From contig JAKTNV010000407.1 of NCBI GenBank assembly GCA_022747635.1, forward strand, positions 62,001 to 126,000: a stretch of DNA of 64,000 nucleotides. The letters are read 5' to 3'. This DNA comes from Hetaerina americana. Lineage: Eukaryota > Arthropoda > Insecta > Odonata > Calopterygidae. The translations under genes and the position numbers were made by a program. The notes under the pieces are model-generated. The model ran no database searches. It saw only the letters and a program-made list of their open reading frames with translations, and was not told the DNA's origin. Shown here in pieces: positions 61,001-64,000 of this stretch; the stretch's first letter is position 1; each line of letters begins with the position of its first letter.

Positions 61001-63459
61001 TATACCTGGACCTAAACTATATTCCTCACTGTAAGCTTACTTTTTTATGTATAAACTTGTTTACCTAAGTTCTTAACTGTTCAGTTTTTTGATATTCTAT
61101 CGATGTTTCTTTGATATTTTCTTTGTCCTAGCTTTCTTTATCTGAGTCAAGTTCTAACACTGTGTTACCATGTTGGCCTAAGTGCTTTAACAGACAGTTT
61201 TTCACATTATTTCTTTCAATTCTCTTGGATCTGTCCTATGTCAGCTATAAACTTACTCAACATATCTATAATTGTTACAATAGGTCTTTTCTACTTACTT
61301 TCTGATAATGATTTAACCTTGCTAAATCATACTCTAATTTTGCCCTTCTTCTACAGACTTACCATATCCTTAATCCTGAGAACCGTCATTTTATATGCTA
61401 ACAAAAATTTAGAGAACCAATAACATCCAAATATAATGGAAAGAGTCAACCCCAGCCATACTCTTATTAATGGGCAAAGGATGGGTGAGGGAAATTGGGG
61501 AAGATATAAGCAAATATATCAATAAAAATTATAAAAATAAATAAATACCTGAAAATAAAACCAATCATAAAGATAATAAAAAAACTAAAATTAATTAAAT
61601 ACCACAAATGGTTAGAACAATGAAATGGAAGACTGCAAATAAATCATTTACTATCTAGCTTTGACAATAAAGCATTGACCTTTGCTAGTCTCAGGCACTC
61701 AAACATAAGTAATACAACTAAATTTAGTATAATAATAAATGAAAATTGTTCACGCACTCTTTAACTTGGATATACCATGCAGAATTGATCCTTGCTTCTC
61801 GCATGCAGTCAATTGCTATCAGGGCTTACGAGAGGTTTCCCTCTGTGCCAGGAGCTCACTAATCATACATAATGAAATAAAATTAAAAATTATAACAAAT
61901 GAAAAATAATCATGCACCCTGTAGCTCAGATGTACTATATAGCAAGGATCCTTGCTCTTCTTAAGCAATCACATTCAATCAGGGCTTACAAGAGATTCCC
62001 TCTGCACCAGTGAGGCACACGTAATATAAAAACAAAATAATTATAAAATCTCCAGCTTGGATTACTTAAGCAGCTTTGATCCTTGCCTGTAACATGTAGG
62101 CACACTATAGCAGGGCTTACAAGAGGTTTCCCTCTGGGTCAGGGGCTCACTATTCACACAGAGTGAAATAAAATTGAAAATTATTACAAATGAAAAAAAA
62201 TCACCCATCCTCTAGATTGGATATACTATATGGCATTGATTCTTGCTAGTCTCAACTTCTCCAACATCCATCATCTCTCTTTTCACTATGACCTGCATAT
62301 GTTTGTTAAAAACGTTCAACAATAATAAAAAATATGACTAGAAAAGAAAAACATAGCACTACATTCACCTATTTCAATACAAGACTCATATCATAAGCAA
62401 GAATGCAAACATATTGAAATGTAATGAAATAATTGACTTAGTAATTCCACACACTTTATTTAAAAACACACGACCCAGGTTTCGACGTTGAACGTCATCA
62501 TCAGGTGGTCCTCATAGAAGCACGCTGGCTATATATACCTTCTGATCATAGGAGGGGGGGGTTGGTCAGAGAGGGAGGTCGGAGGGGTAAAAAGGTTACA
62601 ATGTAGCTGGGAAGAAAAGAGAATTACATTTTTGATTTAGAAGAGTGGTAGGTCTAGGAGTGGGAGGGATACAAAATTTCGTTGGCAAGATCATCTTTCC
62701 AACGGACACATTTCAAAATTTCTAACTGCTCCAAAGCATCGAAGAAAAAGGTCAAAGGCTCGATGCTTTGGAGCAGTTAGAAATTTTGAAATGTGTCCGT
62801 TGGAAAGATGATCTTGCCAACGAAATTTTGTATCCCTCCCACTCCCCACTCCTAGACCTACCACTCTTCTAAATCAAAAATGTAATTCTCTTTTCTTCCC
62901 AGCTACATTGTAACCTTTTTACCCCTCCGACCTTCCTCTCTGACCAACCCCCCCCTCCTATGATCAGAAGGTATATATAGCCAGCGTGCTTCTATGAGGA
63001 CCACCTGATGATGACGTTCAACGTCGAAACCTGGGTCGTGTGTTTTTAAATAAAGTGTGTGGAATTACTAAGTCAATTATTTCATTACATTTCAATATGT
63101 TATGCAAATTCCACAAAGTTACGCCTGAGACAACAAAAGAATGCAAAGCTTTTGCCTTTTTCATTGGAAAGGTATTACATATATGGATCATCGCAAAAAC
63201 ATTATATAGCCTAAAATATAAGTCTGGCTCATAAAGACCTATGCCTTTCACTTGAGTAAATAGTATTACATTTAAGGCATGAAACATAAAAATCTGTTCT
63301 TCTCATGGTAGTCATGATTTGAAAAATTAAGCATTAGTCATTATTGCATAGATAACTCTCTTCCTTAATTTGAATATTATGGTTCATTTCATCCTGGCTT
63401 GCTGGAAATTCATTATCCACCGGTTCTCCAACATCCATCTTCTCTCTTTTCACTATGAC
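53854..63459 (-). CDS. ZAD zinc-finger gene D, C-terminal exons (ZAD off the right edge)
   Basis: The visible exons are acidic 59278-59155 (124 nt, phase 1 end, reading DNLEDAEINMP with VNIKEDCD) and C2H2 55088-53854; both are open and splice in frame. Upstream, an exon at 63459 to about 63360 matches the C spacer exon (VIVKREKMDVGEP, then ASQDEMNHNIQIKEES) but has lost its donor and runs into a stop, so it may be skipped or dead; a 5' piece of the same exon is at 62250-62310. The ZAD exons should lie right of the window, as they do for C. Two retroelement insertions lie in the intron before the finger exon. Confidence 0.7.
55335..56414 (-). mobile_element. Penelope-like element fragment with inverted ends, 10-bp target duplication
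   Basis: The paralogous intron of gene C shows the empty site. CTGAATTATG at 55325-55334 is repeated at 56415-56424. Minus-strand coding at 56090-55822 is a GIY-YIG nuclease C-terminus (GVYKIP, stop, ECGKSYIGETGRTV, later ALAEH-like VAEHCIEKEHRIEF and YWDRIVNEG). The outer 110-130 bp (55350-55470 and 56240-56390) are inverted copies with the CCTGAAGATGATGGCGAAGT terminal motif. An internal segment is directly repeated (55545-55660 and 55805-55900), as expected of Penelope pseudo-LTR arrangements. Confidence 0.8.
57150..58660. mobile_element. Insertion in the D intron, Penelope-related pieces
   Basis: The segment is absent from the paralogous C intron, which goes directly from CATTTTGCTTA to the AATGGACA-poly(A) sequence. 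57285-57440 is an inverted, diverged copy of 55663-55795. At 58265-58320 an inverted repeat (TCTTCAGGTTGAAGT and complement) leads into CCTGAAGATGCTTGTTGAAA with a 6-bp stem, like a decayed Penelope terminus. No open coding region is seen. Confidence 0.5.
58943..58984. repeat. Intronic hairpin, gene D copy
   Basis: AATTGCAAAAAAGGATGATAATATTATCAT...; counterpart of 11525-11567 and 34619-34660, with a perfect centre GATGATAATATTATCAT-like. Confidence 0.65.
59690..61130 (-). mobile_element. Non-LTR retrotransposon (LINE) pol remnant in gene D
   Basis: Orthologous in position to 35400-36800. Minus-strand fragments include FDIVNWVEL (RT palm block) near 60560, SAEEMXDVRLSCPLCDRYGI-type sequence at 60437-60300, and the C-terminal LLAFEMRVCKRIEKRQLTRK, KTNQEVLGILGKG near 60120-60000, which resembles the thumb/C-terminal region of RTE/R4-like LINEs. 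It is broken throughout. Confidence 0.7.
61655..62262. repeat. Tandem repeat array, same unit as at the left edge
   Basis: About four units start near 61665, 61755, 61925 and 62055, with another partial near 62216. Each carries a TTGATCCTTGCTNNTC-like block and GGGCTTACRAGAGRTTTCCC. Unit length alternates between about 130 and 170 bp, with an AAATAAAATTRAAAATTATWA spacer in alternate units. Confidence 0.6.
62469..62507 (-). ncRNA. Hammerhead-like motif, left arm of palindrome
   Basis: Complement of the motif at 63002-63040: CTGATGA at 62504-62498, stem II GACG/CGTC, GAAAC, GTC, stem I CAC/GTG, all on the minus strand. Confidence 0.6.
63002..63040 (+). ncRNA. Hammerhead-like motif, right arm of palindrome
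   Basis: CTGATGA 63005-63011, stem II GACG/CGTC (63013-63025; it could extend to GACGTT/AACGTC), GAAA 63026-63029, short stem III CC/GG, then GTC with cleavage expected after C63037. Stem I pairs CAC 63002-63004 with GTG 63038-63040. The conserved core is complete. The tiny stem III suggests it would work best as a dimer. Confidence 0.65.
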
Positions 63460-64000
63460 CTGCATATGTTTGTTAAAAATGTTGAACAATAGTAAAAATT
63501 GTGACTAGACTGTTGCCAGTTTCAACATTTATGTATGAGAATTTTTGAAAAATATTGGGTAGTAAAAATGATTTATAATAGGTTATTATTGGACATATTT
63601 GAAGTGAAAATGCAAATCTTAGACATTCAAAAATGACTAATTGCAAATTCTTCTTTTATCAAGAATCAGTCAACATTGTATGTTTTGAACATATGACCCT
63701 ATAACTTTAACCTTATAAGAATAGATGCTAGTCATTTTCTTGGCACATTGTATGTTTCAAAGATCAAATGAAAAACTACCATTGAATCAATGTTTACATG
63801 AATGAAATATTTCCATATAAAAGTATATCTTTTAAAAACTAATACATTAATGGATCTGACAGATGGGTAAACATGTCAAAATACAGAGGAATTACTTTGG
63901 CAATGCTTTGGAAATAATTGTAATTTTTTCCTTTGTACATGTCTAATGCATACAATATAAACACAATTTTTAAGTCAATGCCAGTATTTGTCGTTTGGTC

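Larger units (their letters stand above)
62410..63136. mobile_element. Inverted Penelope 3'-end dimer, 0.7-kb palindrome
   Basis: Arms 62410-62742 and 62760-63101 are near-perfect inverted copies around a 17-bp spacer. Each arm, read outward, encodes the extreme C-terminus of a Penelope ORF (LDALEQLEILKCVRWKDDLA, compare QEQLEILKNG at 52360), then a 3' UTR, a hammerhead-like motif and an AATAAA. AAGAATGCAAA is present at 62399-62409 and 63137-63147 as a target duplication. Both copies are cut at the same internal point, joined 5' to 5'. Confidence 0.85.

Noticed and set aside
61655..62262. CRISPR array
   Set aside because: Units are 130-170 bp, diverged and AT-rich in a eukaryotic context, without short direct repeats and unique spacers.

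Overview
The window is AT-rich, intron-rich eukaryotic DNA, almost certainly from an insect. The deciding evidence is a cluster of ZAD-C2H2 zinc-finger genes. The ZAD, or zinc-finger associated domain, is a four-cysteine N-terminal module that has expanded almost only in arthropods. Penelope-like, piggyBac, mariner and non-LTR retroelement remnants and tRNA-derived SINEs fit the same picture. I cannot name the order or species. There are no bacterial features and no CRISPR.

The recurring unit is a head-to-head gene pair with ZAD exons on either side of a 1.3-2 kb shared intergenic region. From left to right it holds: A1 (minus, 4248-2336, zinc-finger exon beyond the left edge) with B1 (plus, 5588-8232, dead); A2 (minus, 16435-9759, intact, 671 aa) with B2 (plus, 17776-26335, nearly complete but damaged); a minus-strand B-type fragment F1 (28317-27687); C (minus, 41788-32347, damaged) with E (plus, 43856-45334, dead); a second B-type fragment F2 (51093-50518) cut by a retroelement; and D (minus, zinc-finger exon 55088-53854, ZAD beyond the right edge). 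Pair 1 and pair 2 come from a recent tandem duplication of about 8 kb (648-8232 matches 12865-21044).

The exon plan is shared: ZAD half 1 (135 nt in A/B, 159 nt in C), ZAD half 2, one or two spacer exons with VKEE-type SUMO-consensus motifs, a short acidic exon ending in phase 1, and one long exon carrying 11-15 C2H2 fingers. The exon sum of A2 closes exactly in frame (135+171+210+213+124+1163 nt = 672 codons). These proteins are expected to be nuclear DNA-binding factors in which the ZAD dimerises and the finger array reads DNA.

Mobile elements have shaped the locus. An internally deleted piggyBac sits exactly between the broken end of B1 and the broken end of A2, so the flanking sequence on one side does not continue on the other. 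Penelope-like elements (reverse transcriptase plus GIY-YIG nuclease) occur at 51093-52700, 55335-56414, 40090-40215 and 62410-63136. Two of these loci carry sequences that fold as hammerhead ribozymes, and the last is a near-perfect 0.7 kb palindrome with a hammerhead at each outer end. LINE remnants at matching positions in units A2, C and D show that those units share an older duplication history.

The rest is intronic or intergenic sequence with decayed repeats, a GC-rich intronless coding-like block of unknown origin (46560-48720, minus), and several conserved intronic hairpins.
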